Source: Cryobacterium sp. PH31-O1 (lineage in GTDB: Bacteria > Actinomycetota > Actinomycetes > Actinomycetales > Microbacteriaceae). From it: a DNA stretch of 64,000 nucleotides. The notes below the pieces were generated by a model. It was given only the letters and a program-made list of their open reading frames with translations. It was not told the DNA's origin and ran no database searches. The stretch is taken from NCBI RefSeq assembly GCF_030063455.1, contig NZ_JASITB010000003.1:265726-329725 (forward strand), given 5' to 3'. The translations under genes and the position numbers were made by a program. Below, one piece after another: positions 31,126 through 40,343 of this stretch (positions within the stretch are counted from its first letter, which is position 1; each line of letters starts with the position of its first letter).

Positions 31126-32142
31126 TCACAGCCAGTCCCGTCGTTTGAACACGGCGTACAGCGTGAACCCCATGCCGAGCATGAGCGCGAGTGCGAAGGG
31201 ATACCCGAGGACCCAGTGCAGCTCGGGCATGTGGTCGAAGTTCATGCCGTAGATGGTGCCGACCAGCGTCGGTGCGAACAGAATAGCGGCCCAGCTGGAG
31301 ATCTTCTTCACTTCTTCGCTCTGAGCCAGGCTCGTCTCCGACAGGTGCCGCATTTCGTCGTTCTGGGCCTGTCCCACCAGGGTGCTGTGCACGGTGAGGG
31401 CGTTCTGCAGCAGCTGCCGAAACGCGTCTCCGCGCTCAACGACCCGCAGGGTGTGGTCGAGCACGTCGCGCAGGTGCCGATGGAGTTCCAGATCGACGTT
31501 GTATTTGTCGAAGCCACGCTGCATGGCCTCAAACATATTCACGAGCGGCTGCGTGGCCCGTTGAAACTCAATCACTTCGCGCGACAGGGCGTAGATGCGC
31601 CGGCTGACCTCCGGATCGCCGTCGAACAGCTGATCTTCGATCTCGTCGATGTCGTTCTCAAGGCCAGCGACGACCGGTCCGTACTCGTCGACGACCTGGT
31701 CGAGTATCGCGTAGAGCACGGCTTCCGGGCCGAGGGCGAGCAGGTGCGGCGTCTGTTCCATCCGCTCGCGCACTCGGGCGAGGTTCGGCGACTCGGCGTG
31801 GCGGATGGTCACCACGAAATCGGGGCCGACGAACACGTGCAGCTCGCCGAATTCGACACGTTCATCGTCGTCCATGTAGCGCGCGGGCCGCAGCACGATG
31901 AACAGGGTGTCGGCGTACCGTTCCAGCTTCGACCGTTGGTGGCCGGCCAGTGCATCGTCGACGGCGAGGTGGTGCAGGCCGAATTCGGTGGCGACGGCCC
32001 GCACTTCGTCCTCGCTCGGTCGATACAGGCCGATCCAGCCAAACCCCTTCTGCTGCTTCATCACTTCGAAGGTCTCGTCGAGGCTCGGGGGCGTCGCCAC
32101 CCGGTGCCCGTCCACGTAGACCGCATTGTCCACCAGCGTCAT
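31126..32142 (-). CDS. CorA-family Mg2+/divalent cation transporter
   Basis: A 338-residue protein with the CorA layout: N-terminal cytoplasmic alpha/beta domain (FGWIGLYRPSEDEVRAVATEF), long helices (DEIEDQLFDGDPEVSRRIYALSREVIEF in parts) and two C-terminal membrane spans bearing the pore signature YGMNF followed by LGYPFALALMLGMGF. It ends in KRRDWL, the basic collar. The start is ATG 32142 with AAGGAG five to eight bases upstream; a 14-residue upstream extension lacks this. It imports Mg2+ or exports related cations. Confidence 0.93.
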   Translation of the reverse strand: MTLVDNAVYVDGHRVATPPSLDETFEVMKQQKGFGWIGLYRPSEDEVRAVATEFGLHHLAVDDALAGHQRSKLERYADTLFIVLRPARYMDDDERVEFGELHVFVGPDFVVTIRHAESPNLARVRERMEQTPHLLALGPEAVLYAILDQVVDEYGPVVAGLENDIDEIEDQLFDGDPEVSRRIYALSREVIEFQRATQPLVNMFEAMQRGFDKYNVDLELHRHLRDVLDHTLRVVERGDAFRQLLQNALTVHSTLVGQAQNDEMRHLSETSLAQSEEVKKISSWAAILFAPTLVGTIYGMNFDHMPELHWVLGYPFALALMLGMGFTLYAVFKRRDWL

Positions 32143-32221
32143 GGGCTCTCCTTGCTCGACCTCCAGTGTGCCACCCGCCAGCACCGCCCAGCGGCGTTTC
32201 GGGGCGGAGTAACGTTTAAGC

Positions 32222-32836
32222 GTGCCCTCAGCCGATGTTTACCTCTTTCTGGCTCCGCGCGCCCCCCTCCCCCAGACCGACCGGGCCGAGCTCGCAGCGG
32301 CCGTGGCACGGGTCTGCCCTGAGTCGGGGCCGGTCATCATCGAGCAGCGCTGCGAGCGCTGCGGCGGTGCCCACGGACGGCCACGGGTATTGCGCCCGCC
32401 GGGCGTTTTCGTGAGCCTGAGCCGCGCCGATCAGACCGTTGCCGTCGCTGTGTCGCTCATCGGGCCGATCGGTGTCGACATTGAAAGCGTCAGCGCGGTG
32501 CACAGAGCTGGGTTCGACGACGTCGCCTTCAATGAGCTCGAGCGCTCGGCGTTGCAGGCGCTGCCGGGGCGCGACCGCGACCGGGCGCGCGCTTTCCTGT
32601 GGACTTCCAAGGAAGCGGCGCTGAAGCTCTCGGGCGAGGGCCTGGCCGTTGACCCGCGGGAGCTGACCGTTGCGTTGGCGCAGGAGGGGGCATCCACCCG
32701 GCTGAGCTGGCCGGGCGCCGCCCTCGATGTGGACCGGGTGCATCTCGCCGGCTTCGACGCCGGCCCCGGCCTGGTCGGAATGCTGGCCGTACTCGGCGCC
32801 CAAGGGCCCCGCATCGTGCTGCGCCCACAACCGTAG
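32222..32836 (+). CDS. 4'-phosphopantetheinyl transferase (Sfp-like)
   Basis: A 204-residue PPTase. IGVDIE (residues 83-88) and WTSKEAALKLSGEGL (127-141) are the two signature motifs, with D86, E88 and E131 as the Mg2+ ligands. An N-terminal CERCGGAHGRP (44-54) is typical of Sfp-type enzymes. GTG 32222 is the start. It moves the phosphopantetheine arm of CoA to carrier-protein serines. The NRPS-like gene with a canonical carrier domain 1.4 kb away, on the opposite strand, is an obvious substrate; another carrier protein elsewhere cannot be excluded. Confidence 0.92.
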   Translation: MPSADVYLFLAPRAPLPQTDRAELAAAVARVCPESGPVIIEQRCERCGGAHGRPRVLRPPGVFVSLSRADQTVAVAVSLIGPIGVDIESVSAVHRAGFDDVAFNELERSALQALPGRDRDRARAFLWTSKEAALKLSGEGLAVDPRELTVALAQEGASTRLSWPGAALDVDRVHLAGFDAGPGLVGMLAVLGAQGPRIVLRPQP

Positions 32837-32854
32837 CTGCAGCGGCGCATACTC

Positions 32855-34183
32855 CTACAGGCTGGGCAGCGCTCTCTGCTGCACCCACCGGGCGACGAAA
32901 CCGCCGATTGCCCGACTGCCGGTGTGTTCGGCGAAGAACTCCACGAAGTCGTCGGTCGACACGTGCCCGTGCCGCCGGGACGCGGTGTAGGAACGCAGCG
33001 CCGGAAAGAAGGCCTCGTCGCCGAGTGATTTGCGGATGGCGTGCAGGGCGAGGGCGCCGCGCTTGTACACCCGGTCGTCGAACATGTCGTGCGGTCCGGG
33101 GTCGCCGACCACGATGTCGCGCGGCAGCGCCTGGATCTTGCCCCGGTGCAGGGCGGCGAGCTGGTCGACCGTGCGCCCGCCGCGCTGCTCCTCCCACAGC
33201 CATTCGGCGTAGCAGGCGAAGCCCTCCTGCAGCCAGATATCCTGCCACCGGGCCACGGTGAGGCTGTTGCCGTACCACTGATGTGCCAGTTCGTGGGCGA
33301 TCAGCCGGTCGCTGCCGTGGTTGCCGTCCACATGGTTGCTGCCGAACACGGCCAGGCCGTGCGCCTCGAGCGGGATTTCCAGCTCGTCGTCGGTCACCAC
33401 AACCGAATACGACGGGAACGGATACGGCCCGAACCGGTCGGCGAAGAACGCGATCATCTCGGTCAGGCGGGCGAAGTCGGTGCCGATCCGGGTCGCCAGC
33501 CTGGCCGGAAAGTACAGGCTGTGGGCGACCGGAGCGGCGGCCAGATCGCGGCGGCGGTAACGGCCGATCAGCACCGTGGCGAGGTAGGTCGCCATCGGCT
33601 CGCGCACGTCGAAGGTCCAGCTGGTGCGGCCCGACCGGCTCGACTGGTTCGACAACACCCCGTTCGACACCACCGTGTAGCCCGATTCGCAGGCGACCTG
33701 GATGCGATATCTGGCCTTGTTGCTCGGATGGTCATTGCACGGAAACCACGACGGTGCCCCGCACGGCTGTCCAGAGACGAGCACGCCGTCGTCGAGTTCT
33801 TCCCAGCCGACATCGCCCCAGGCACTGCGCACCGGATGCGGCGCCCCGCGATAGCGCACCACTACCTCGAATTGCGCCCCGGCCTCAATGCTCGTGGCCA
33901 GGGTGATGACCAGTTTGCGGGCGCTGTGCGTGACTTTGCTGGGGCGAGCCCCGTTCACCGTGACCTTCTCCATGCTCAGGCCGGCGAAATCGAGGCTGAA
34001 CCGGTCGAGGCGCATCAGGGCCCGAGCGGTGATGGTCGCGGTCGCGTTCAAGCGGTTGGTGGCCACCCGATAGTCCAAATTTAGGTCGTAGTGCTCGGCG
34101 AGGTAGCCACCGTTGCCGCCGGTGGGAACATACGGGTCGCCGGCGCTGGCCGAACCGAAGGTTGTCTGCACAGTCTGAGCCAT
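32855..34183 (-). CDS. M1 family zinc metallopeptidase (aminopeptidase)
   Basis: A 442-residue M1 peptidase. HELAHQWYG (HExxH zinc motif) is followed 18 residues on by the Glu ligand in LQEGFACYAEW, and the N-terminal beta domain (LDYRVATNRLNATATI) and a GxMEN-like substrate loop replaced here by a TDDELEIPLEAHGLA stretch precede it. The protein is shorter than typical 800-residue PepN, lacking the C-terminal helical domain, as in bacterial LTA4H-like subgroups. It starts 18 bases after the NRPS stop, so the two form an operon. Zinc aminopeptidases are known to degrade epsilon-poly-lysine in producers, which suggests a self-protection or turnover role here. Confidence 0.9.
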   Translation of the reverse strand: MAQTVQTTFGSASAGDPYVPTGGNGGYLAEHYDLNLDYRVATNRLNATATITARALMRLDRFSLDFAGLSMEKVTVNGARPSKVTHSARKLVITLATSIEAGAQFEVVVRYRGAPHPVRSAWGDVGWEELDDGVLVSGQPCGAPSWFPCNDHPSNKARYRIQVACESGYTVVSNGVLSNQSSRSGRTSWTFDVREPMATYLATVLIGRYRRRDLAAAPVAHSLYFPARLATRIGTDFARLTEMIAFFADRFGPYPFPSYSVVVTDDELEIPLEAHGLAVFGSNHVDGNHGSDRLIAHELAHQWYGNSLTVARWQDIWLQEGFACYAEWLWEEQRGGRTVDQLAALHRGKIQALPRDIVVGDPGPHDMFDDRVYKRGALALHAIRKSLGDEAFFPALRSYTASRRHGHVSTDDFVEFFAEHTGSRAIGGFVARWVQQRALPSL

Positions 34184-34201
34184 TGCCTTACTATTACACG
34201 C

Positions 34202-37200
34202 TTAACGGGTCCACGGCGGCTGGTGCCACGGCGCGATCGGGTTGCCAGACCAGAGCGAACCGGTCGGCACCCGTTCGCCTCGCATCACGAGCGAGCCGGG
34301 GCCCACGGTGGCGCCCGCATCGATCGATGCCGCCGGCAGGATGACACCGTTCGGCCCGAGGGTTGCTCCCTCGGAGAGCACGACCGCGTCGAGCTGCATG
34401 ATGCGATCGTGGAACAGGTGTGTCTGCACGACACAGCCGCGGTTCACCGTGCTGCCGGCGCCGAGCCGCACCAGGTCAGCCTCGGGCAGCCAATACGATT
34501 CGCACCAGACGCCCTTTCCTACCGACGCGCCCAGGGTGCGCAGCCAGACGGCGAGCGCCGGCGTGCCCGACGCTTTCTCGGCGAACCAGGGGCGGGCGAC
34601 CATCTCGACGAAACTATCCGAAACCTCGTTGCGCCAGATGAACGACGACCAGAGCGGATGTTCCGACGCGTCGATGCGCCCAACCAGCGTCCACTTGACC
34701 ACCGTCGTGACCCCGGCGGCGACCGCGCCGGCCGCGAGCATGACCACACCCGACAGCGCGATCGCCGCGCCGAGGCCGAGCTGCAGCCAGAGCAGGTCGA
34801 GCACCGCGAGCACGAGCAGCGCGATCCAGGCGGTGGTGAAGCCAGCCACGATGCGCAGCAGCTCCCACAGTGAGCGCGCTATTTTCAGATGCACGGGAGG
34901 GTGGAAGGTGCGGGAGTCGTCGGCATCCGTTTGTTTGCGGCGCAGTCGCGCCGGCGGGTTGCCGAGCCAGCTCGACCCACGCTTCGCTTTGCGCGGCGTC
35001 GACGAGAGCACCGCGACGAGTCCGTTGCGGGGAACCGTACGACCGGGGCCGGCCATGCCGCTGTTGCCGAGAAAAGCCCGGCGGCCCACCTTGGCCGGGC
35101 CGATGTGCATCCAGCCGCCGCCGAGTTCGTAGCAGGCGACCATGGTGTCGTCGGCGAGAAACGCGGCGGGCGCGATGGTCGTGAGCGAGGGCAGCAACAG
35201 CACGGTCGACGCCTCGACGTCGGCGCCGACCTTCGCGCCGAGCAGACGCAGCCAGCTGGGTGTGAGCAGGCTCGCGTACAGCGGGAACAGCACCGTGCGG
35301 GCGCCGTCGAGAATGCGCTCGGTCATCCAGACCTGCCAGCCGATGCGGCTGCGCACGGGATAGAAGCCCTCGCGCAGACCAACGCCGAGGGCGCGCACGA
35401 ATGCGATCACGAGCAATGCGTAGGCGAGGCCGCCGGCGATCACGGCGACCGGCATGATCAGGGCGGCGCGCAGCACCGCCACGCCGAGGCTGTCGGCGTC
35501 ATCGACGACCACGCCGACGATCCCCGCGCCGAGCACCAGGGCGATCGTGGGGATGGCGGTCATTGCGACCGAGCCGGCGGCGAAAGCGCCGAGCCAGCGG
35601 CTGGCCCGCGGCGGTCGTTCGGCCGGCCATGGGCGGCGAGCCGAACCCACCCGGCGTGCCGGGGAACCGGCCCAGCGCTCCCCCGCCGGTATGCGCGAGG
35701 AGACGGCGGCACCGGGTTCAACCTCGGCGCCGTTGCCCACGTGGGCGCCGCCGAGCAGGGTGCTGCGGGAGCCGATGCGGGCATCGGCTCCGACGTGCAG
35801 GTGGCCAATGCGCAGCAGGTCACCGTCGACCCAGTGCCCGGCCAGGTCGACCTCCGGTTCGATCGAGGCCTGGGCGCCGATGGTGAGCAGGCCGGTCACC
35901 GGCGGCAGCGAGTGCAGGTCGACGTCAGGGCCGATCTCCGCGCCGAGGGCCCTGGCGTAGTAGCTGATCCAGGGCGCTCCGGCGAGGCTAGCGGCGTCGA
36001 CGAGTAGCGCAATCTGCTCGGCCAGCCACAACCGCAGGTGCACGGAACCGCCGCGCGGGTAGTTGCCCGGCAGTACGTCGTGCAGCAGCAGCCTTGAAGC
36101 GATCACGGCGATGAACATCTTGCCTGGCGGGGTGACGAACAGAACAAACCCGAGCGCTACCCACCACCACGACAGCGTCGGCGCGAAGCTCGCACCGGCC
36201 AGGCTCAGCAGATTATTGGCAATGGCCAGGTAGACCAGCCAGCGGGCGCCGCTCAGCACGTGCAGCGGAATGCCGAGCACCGTCTGAGCGAACTGGCTGC
36301 GAGCCGGGGTCGGCAGCACCTGCCGCACTACGGGCGGCGTGACGGGGCTGCGGGCGTCGAGTTCCTCGGCGAGCGACCCGATGCGCGGGTGATCGTAGAG
36401 GTCGGCGACGGTCGTTTCGGGGTGGCGGGTGCGCACGGCCGACACGAACTGCGCGGCCGACAGCGAGCCGCCGCCCTGAGCGAAGAAATCGTCGTCCGGC
36501 CCGGTGACCGGCACCCCCAAAATGGATGTCCACGCCTCAGCCAGCCACGCCGCTGTCGGTGAGAGCGCCTCGGCGCCCTCCCCCGGCGGCGCATCGGGCA
36601 GCGGCCACGGCAGCGCTGCCCGATCGACCTTGCCAGAGGTGCGGGTCGGTAGGGCGTCCACGACGGCCAGCAGCGGCACGAGCGCGGCCGGCAGTTCCTC
36701 GCGCAGCCTGGCGATCGCGGCCTTCCGGTCGAACGGCGCGGTGGTGAGGGCGATATAGCCGACCAGAATCTGGTTGCCGGCGGGGGTGGTCTGCACCACG
36801 GCGGCACCGCCGGCAACCCCGGGAAGAGTGTTGAGAGCGGCATCCACTTCACCGAGTTCGATGCGTCGGCCGCCGAGTTTCACCTGGTCGTCGGCGCGGC
36901 CGGCGAAGACCAGACCGGCCCGGTCGAAGCGCACGAGGTCGCCGCTGCGGTAGGCGCGCAACCAGCCGAGCTGCGGATGCGGCGCGTATTTCTCGGCGTC
37001 CTTGGCGGCGTCGAGGTATCGGGCCAGGCCGACACCGCCGATGATGAGCTCGCCGGTTTGGCCCTCGGCGACCCGCTCGCCGGCGGCGTCGACGACGGCG
37101 AGGTCCCAGCCGCCCAACGGCAGGCCGATGCGCATCTCGCCCACGCCGTCAACCAGGGCGCCGCACGCCACCACGGTGGCTTCTGTGGGCCCGTAGGTGT

Positions 37201-38149
37201 TCCAGACCTCGCGGCCGCGGGTCGCGATGCGGGCGACCAGTTCGGGCGGGCAGGCCTCGCCGCCGAAGATGAGCAGGCGCACGGCCTCGAGCGATTCTTC
37301 CGGCCACAGGGCGGCGAGGGTCGGCACGGTGGAGACCACGGTGATGCCGTGGGCGATCAGCCAGGGACCGAGGTCGGCGCCGCTGCGCACGAGGGAGCGC
37401 GGGGCTGGAACCAGGCAGGCGCCGTTGCGCCAGGCCAGCCACATCTCTTCGCAGCTCGCGTCGAAGGCCACCGACAGCCCGGCGAGCACGCGATCGCCGG
37501 TGCCGATCGGTTCGGCGCGCAGAAACAGGCCGGCCTCGGCGTCGACGAACGCGGCCGCTGAGCGGTGGGTGACGGCGACCCCCTTGGGCACGCCGGTCGA
37601 CCCGGAGGTGAAGATGACCCAGGCGTCGTCTTCGGGCGTGGGAATAGTGTCGTGCGGAAAGACCAGCGCCGGGTCGTCGTGTTGTTCGACGCGGCGCGAG
37701 CGCAACGACTGCACGTCGAGCCCGTCACGCGGTGCGAAAATGCTGTTCTCGCCGATGATGCCGACCACGTGTGCCTCGGAGAAGACCAGCCGGGCGCGTT
37801 CCTCCGGGTCGTCGGCGTCGACTGGAACGTACGCGGCCCCAACGAATAGGGTCGCCAGAATCGACACGTACAGATCCCGGGTGCCAGAGGCAATGCGAAT
37901 GCCCACGGTGTCGCCGCGGCGCACTCCAGCCAGGCTCAGCTCGTTGGCCTGGGCCTGCACCCGCCGCAGGAGCCCGCGGTAGCTGATCGTGCCGGCCGCA
38001 TCTTCCAAAGCCAGGGCATCCGGATGCTGCGCCGCGGTCACCGCAAGAATGTCGGCCAGGGTGCGCGCCGGACTGGCCAGATGGCCCGCGCCCAGTACGG
38101 ACTGAGCGTGCGCGGTATCGTCAGCTGGACTGTTCTGGTGCAGGCTCAC
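34202..38149 (-). CDS. Pls/PosA-type NRPS (poly-amino-acid synthetase) with membrane C-terminal half
   Basis: A 1315-residue single-module NRPS. The adenylation domain has FTSGSTGVPKG (A3, 180-190), NTYGPTE (A5, 317-323), YRSGDLVRFD (A7, 400-409) and GK in TRTSGKVDR (A10). The carrier domain has GGGSL with S562. No condensation or thioesterase domain follows. From about residue 620 there are membrane helices alternating with hexapeptide-repeat segments (VGADARIGSRSTLLGG), the Pls/PosA architecture of epsilon-poly-lysine synthetases. A by-eye specificity code (D230, A231, E234, then S-I-G-T-V-V) has an acidic third position, which favours a basic amino acid. GTG 38149 has GAGGAG upstream. Confidence 0.9.
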   Translation of the reverse strand: MSLHQNSPADDTAHAQSVLGAGHLASPARTLADILAVTAAQHPDALALEDAAGTISYRGLLRRVQAQANELSLAGVRRGDTVGIRIASGTRDLYVSILATLFVGAAYVPVDADDPEERARLVFSEAHVVGIIGENSIFAPRDGLDVQSLRSRRVEQHDDPALVFPHDTIPTPEDDAWVIFTSGSTGVPKGVAVTHRSAAAFVDAEAGLFLRAEPIGTGDRVLAGLSVAFDASCEEMWLAWRNGACLVPAPRSLVRSGADLGPWLIAHGITVVSTVPTLAALWPEESLEAVRLLIFGGEACPPELVARIATRGREVWNTYGPTEATVVACGALVDGVGEMRIGLPLGGWDLAVVDAAGERVAEGQTGELIIGGVGLARYLDAAKDAEKYAPHPQLGWLRAYRSGDLVRFDRAGLVFAGRADDQVKLGGRRIELGEVDAALNTLPGVAGGAAVVQTTPAGNQILVGYIALTTAPFDRKAAIARLREELPAALVPLLAVVDALPTRTSGKVDRAALPWPLPDAPPGEGAEALSPTAAWLAEAWTSILGVPVTGPDDDFFAQGGGSLSAAQFVSAVRTRHPETTVADLYDHPRIGSLAEELDARSPVTPPVVRQVLPTPARSQFAQTVLGIPLHVLSGARWLVYLAIANNLLSLAGASFAPTLSWWWVALGFVLFVTPPGKMFIAVIASRLLLHDVLPGNYPRGGSVHLRLWLAEQIALLVDAASLAGAPWISYYARALGAEIGPDVDLHSLPPVTGLLTIGAQASIEPEVDLAGHWVDGDLLRIGHLHVGADARIGSRSTLLGGAHVGNGAEVEPGAAVSSRIPAGERWAGSPARRVGSARRPWPAERPPRASRWLGAFAAGSVAMTAIPTIALVLGAGIVGVVVDDADSLGVAVLRAALIMPVAVIAGGLAYALLVIAFVRALGVGLREGFYPVRSRIGWQVWMTERILDGARTVLFPLYASLLTPSWLRLLGAKVGADVEASTVLLLPSLTTIAPAAFLADDTMVACYELGGGWMHIGPAKVGRRAFLGNSGMAGPGRTVPRNGLVAVLSSTPRKAKRGSSWLGNPPARLRRKQTDADDSRTFHPPVHLKIARSLWELLRIVAGFTTAWIALLVLAVLDLLWLQLGLGAAIALSGVVMLAAGAVAAGVTTVVKWTLVGRIDASEHPLWSSFIWRNEVSDSFVEMVARPWFAEKASGTPALAVWLRTLGASVGKGVWCESYWLPEADLVRLGAGSTVNRGCVVQTHLFHDRIMQLDAVVLSEGATLGPNGVILPAASIDAGATVGPGSLVMRGERVPTGSLWSGNPIAPWHQPPWTR

Positions 38150-38267
38150 ACGACTCCTCGTTCAGGTCGTGGCCGACTGGCACGCCGCGAAAGGACCAGT
38201 CTAGAACTCCCGGGTAACGCGCCGGTGAACACCACTGTCGGGCGTAGCATTTACGTGAGGAGTCTTC

Positions 38268-39095
38268 ATGAAACGCGTTCTCGCATCCGCTGCCCTGGTC
38301 GTGCTGCTGTGCGCCGGCGTATTGGCCGCACACCCCGAAGCCGCCGTCGCCAGAACGCCGCCGCGGCCAGCACACGTCGTGATCGTGGTGCTCGAGAACC
38401 ATTCCTATAGCCAGGTCGCCAACGAGCCTTACCTCACGAGCCTGCGGGCAAAGTCGGCGGTGATGACGAATGCGCACGGTGTCACGCATCCGTCCCAGCC
38501 GAACTATCTGGCGCTCTGGGCGGGGTCGACGCTCGGCGTGACCGACAGTTCCTGCCCGAACACCTTCGCGGCGGAGTCGCTCGGGTCACAGTTGCTCAAG
38601 TCGGGGCGCAGCGTCGTCGGGTATTCCGAGTCGCTTCCCCATGCCGGATATCGGGGCTGCCGGTCGGGTGACTACGCCCGCAAACACAATCCGCTGGCCA
38701 ATTTTACCTCCACCCGCGCCAGTAACCGCAACCAGCCGTTCTCGGCTTTCCCGAGCGACTTCACCCGGCTGCCGCGCGTTGCCCTGGTCGTGCCGAATCT
38801 GCAGAACGATATGCACGACGGCAGCGTCGCCCGCGGGGACGCCTGGCTGAAGACCAATATCGGCCCCTATGCGACGTGGGCGCTCACCCACAATTCCCTG
38901 CTCATTGTGACCTGGGATGAGAACGACGGCTCCTCCGGCAATCAGATTCTCACTCTGTTCGCTGGGCAGCACGTTGTCGCCGGCCGCTACGACCAGTACG
39001 TGAATCACTACTCGGTGCTGCACACCGTCGAGGCCGCGTTCGGGCTGCCCGCGCTCGGGGTGGCCGCACGGCCCATCACGAACATCTGGAAGTAG
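38268..39095 (+). CDS. Secreted phosphoesterase / acid phosphatase-like protein
   Basis: A 275-residue protein with a signal peptide (MKRVLASAALVVLLCAGVLAA, cut likely near residue 29). The mature part begins HVVIVVLENHSYSQV, with the ENHSY motif of PF04185 phosphoesterases, then THPSQPNYLALWAG, and a DENDG near the C-terminus. These are signatures of the acid-phosphatase/phospholipase C family, using a divalent metal. The protein would be exported and could hydrolyse phosphate esters for phosphate supply. It diverges from the NRPS gene with a 118-base gap that must contain both promoters. Confidence 0.88.
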   Translation: MKRVLASAALVVLLCAGVLAAHPEAAVARTPPRPAHVVIVVLENHSYSQVANEPYLTSLRAKSAVMTNAHGVTHPSQPNYLALWAGSTLGVTDSSCPNTFAAESLGSQLLKSGRSVVGYSESLPHAGYRGCRSGDYARKHNPLANFTSTRASNRNQPFSAFPSDFTRLPRVALVVPNLQNDMHDGSVARGDAWLKTNIGPYATWALTHNSLLIVTWDENDGSSGNQILTLFAGQHVVAGRYDQYVNHYSVLHTVEAAFGLPALGVAARPITNIWK

Positions 39096-39113
39096 CAGTA
39101 GTCACAGATGCTG

Positions 39114-39509
39114 CTACGAAAGAAGTTCGTCGTAGTCCGCCGTCTGCTCGGCGTAGGCCAAGATCCACGGCACGGCGCTCTGGCTGCGGTGCGGATAAAG
39201 GGGGCAACGCTCCCAGAGGCCAAGGAACACCTCGAGCAGCAGTCGTTCGGCCTGCAGGCCATTCGCGGTCCGCGTCAGGATGATCGCGTAGACGGGTACG
39301 GCCATGATGTCGTAGAGCTGCGCGAACGCCGTTCGATTGCCGCGGGCCGAACGTTGCAGAAGAGTTTCCACGGCGGCTGTCCGGGCATCGGCTCCACTGG
39401 CCCCGACGCCGAATTCGGTGCCGAATTCGACCGCCAGGGAGCGAGCCGGGCGTTTTAATTGACTACGTGCGCGCATCGCGAACCCCCAAGTTGAGTCGTG
39501 TGCAGTCAT
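39114..39509 (-). CDS. Sigma-70 region 2-like protein without region 4
   Basis: A 131-residue protein. ALYDIM-type residues FAQLYDIMAVPVYAIILTRTANGLQAE and LLLEVFLGLWERC match sigma factor region 2.1-2.3 of ECF sigma factors. The expected region 4 helix-turn-helix is absent: the protein ends soon after YAEQTADYDELLS. The first 40 residues are basic and unusual, and an internal ATG at residue 13 could be the real start. It may be a decayed sigma factor or a small regulator that binds core polymerase or anti-sigma factors. It is convergent with the phosphoesterase gene, with 18 bases between stops. Confidence 0.6.
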   Translation of the reverse strand: MTAHDSTWGFAMRARSQLKRPARSLAVEFGTEFGVGASGADARTAAVETLLQRSARGNRTAFAQLYDIMAVPVYAIILTRTANGLQAERLLLEVFLGLWERCPLYPHRSQSAVPWILAYAEQTADYDELLS

Positions 39510-39786
39510 GGTCCGGGACGGCGCCTTCAGGTTAGTTGATTCCTTCTCATTTCACTATCCTTGCGGTGGCATTTCTCCGCATGTGGCTAGCGCTGTCGTT
39601 CTCGTGCCCAACGGATGTCTGCACCCTGTTACCCGGTCTTCCCCGCACCCAGTATCGTGACTTGGGGTGGCGTCTTGCCAGCGCGCTGATTGACTTTTTG
39701 GTGTTGGAGTCCAGCACTGCGGTCGAGAATAATACGCACGGACCCTCACGGGTCGCCTCGCCGGTGGACGAATGGAGCGCCAAAGC

Positions 39787-39942
39787 ATGAAGTATGTATC
39801 GAAGCCCACGTGGGAACGCCTGAAAAGAGAATCAGCCGTTGATCTCTACGATGAAATCCACCATGTTGCTCGCGACACCACCTCGACAACCCCCGAACCG
39901 GGGTCTCAGCCGGAATCGACGCGCACACCGGCACATTCCTGA
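39787..39942 (+). CDS. Small ORF, doubtful
   Basis: A 51-residue ORF reading MKYVSKPTWERLKRESAVDLYDE in sections, followed by a Thr/Pro/Ser-rich tail. Its N-terminal 28 residues look like an amphipathic helix. GGAG lies 12 bases upstream, farther than usual. Third-position GC is lower than in neighbours. It could be a small gene that expanded from intergenic DNA. The flanking stretches 39510-39786 and 39943-40094 contain no convincing gene or RNA apart from this ORF and the tRNA. Confidence 0.3.
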   Translation: MKYVSKPTWERLKRESAVDLYDEIHHVARDTTSTTPEPGSQPESTRTPAHS

Positions 39943-40094
39943 TCAGCGAGCCTTATCGTGGGCCGCTGATTCCCACGACTTCACGGCCGCTGCGCGGCCA
40001 ATAGCGGAGCCAGCTGAAAAATGCGGTCACGCCGTGCTGATGCAGCGGGAGTGAGCGCCGAGAGCCGACACGCACTTCGAGTGCGGTTGCGTTA

Positions 40095-40169
40095 TGGTGC
40101 CCCTGGAGGGATTCGAACCCCCGGCCATTTCCTTAGGACGGAATTGCTCTTCCACTGAGCTACAGAGGC
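40095..40169 (-). tRNA. tRNA-Arg(CCT)
   Basis: The minus strand gives acceptor GCCTCTG/CAGGGGC (one G-U pair), D-arm around AGTGG, anticodon loop GTCCTAA with anticodon CCT, T-arm with GTTCGAA, and encoded CCA. The 27-43 pair of the anticodon stem is A-A, a mismatch. It reads the AGG codon. Confidence 0.92.
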
Positions 40170-40343
40170 TGGTCCGGCAAGTTTAGCCGGTCGCGCCGGC
40201 CGACCCGCTCGATCGAACTACCCGACGGTGTGGCGGAGCACCACTAGCTGCCCTGCTGCAGGGGGTACACCCCAATGGCTGCGCGCCGGTTTGCCCGCTG
40301 TGCTCAGGGTCAAGCATGCGCTCGGCCGCAGGCATCCGCTGTA

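Noticed and set aside
38150..38267. Phage or mobile origin of the NRPS locus
   Set aside because: No integrase, direct repeats or change in base composition was seen beside it.
39943..40094. Small gene or RNA between 39942 and tRNA-Arg
   Set aside because: Only weak inverted sequences seen; no start with a ribosome-binding site.
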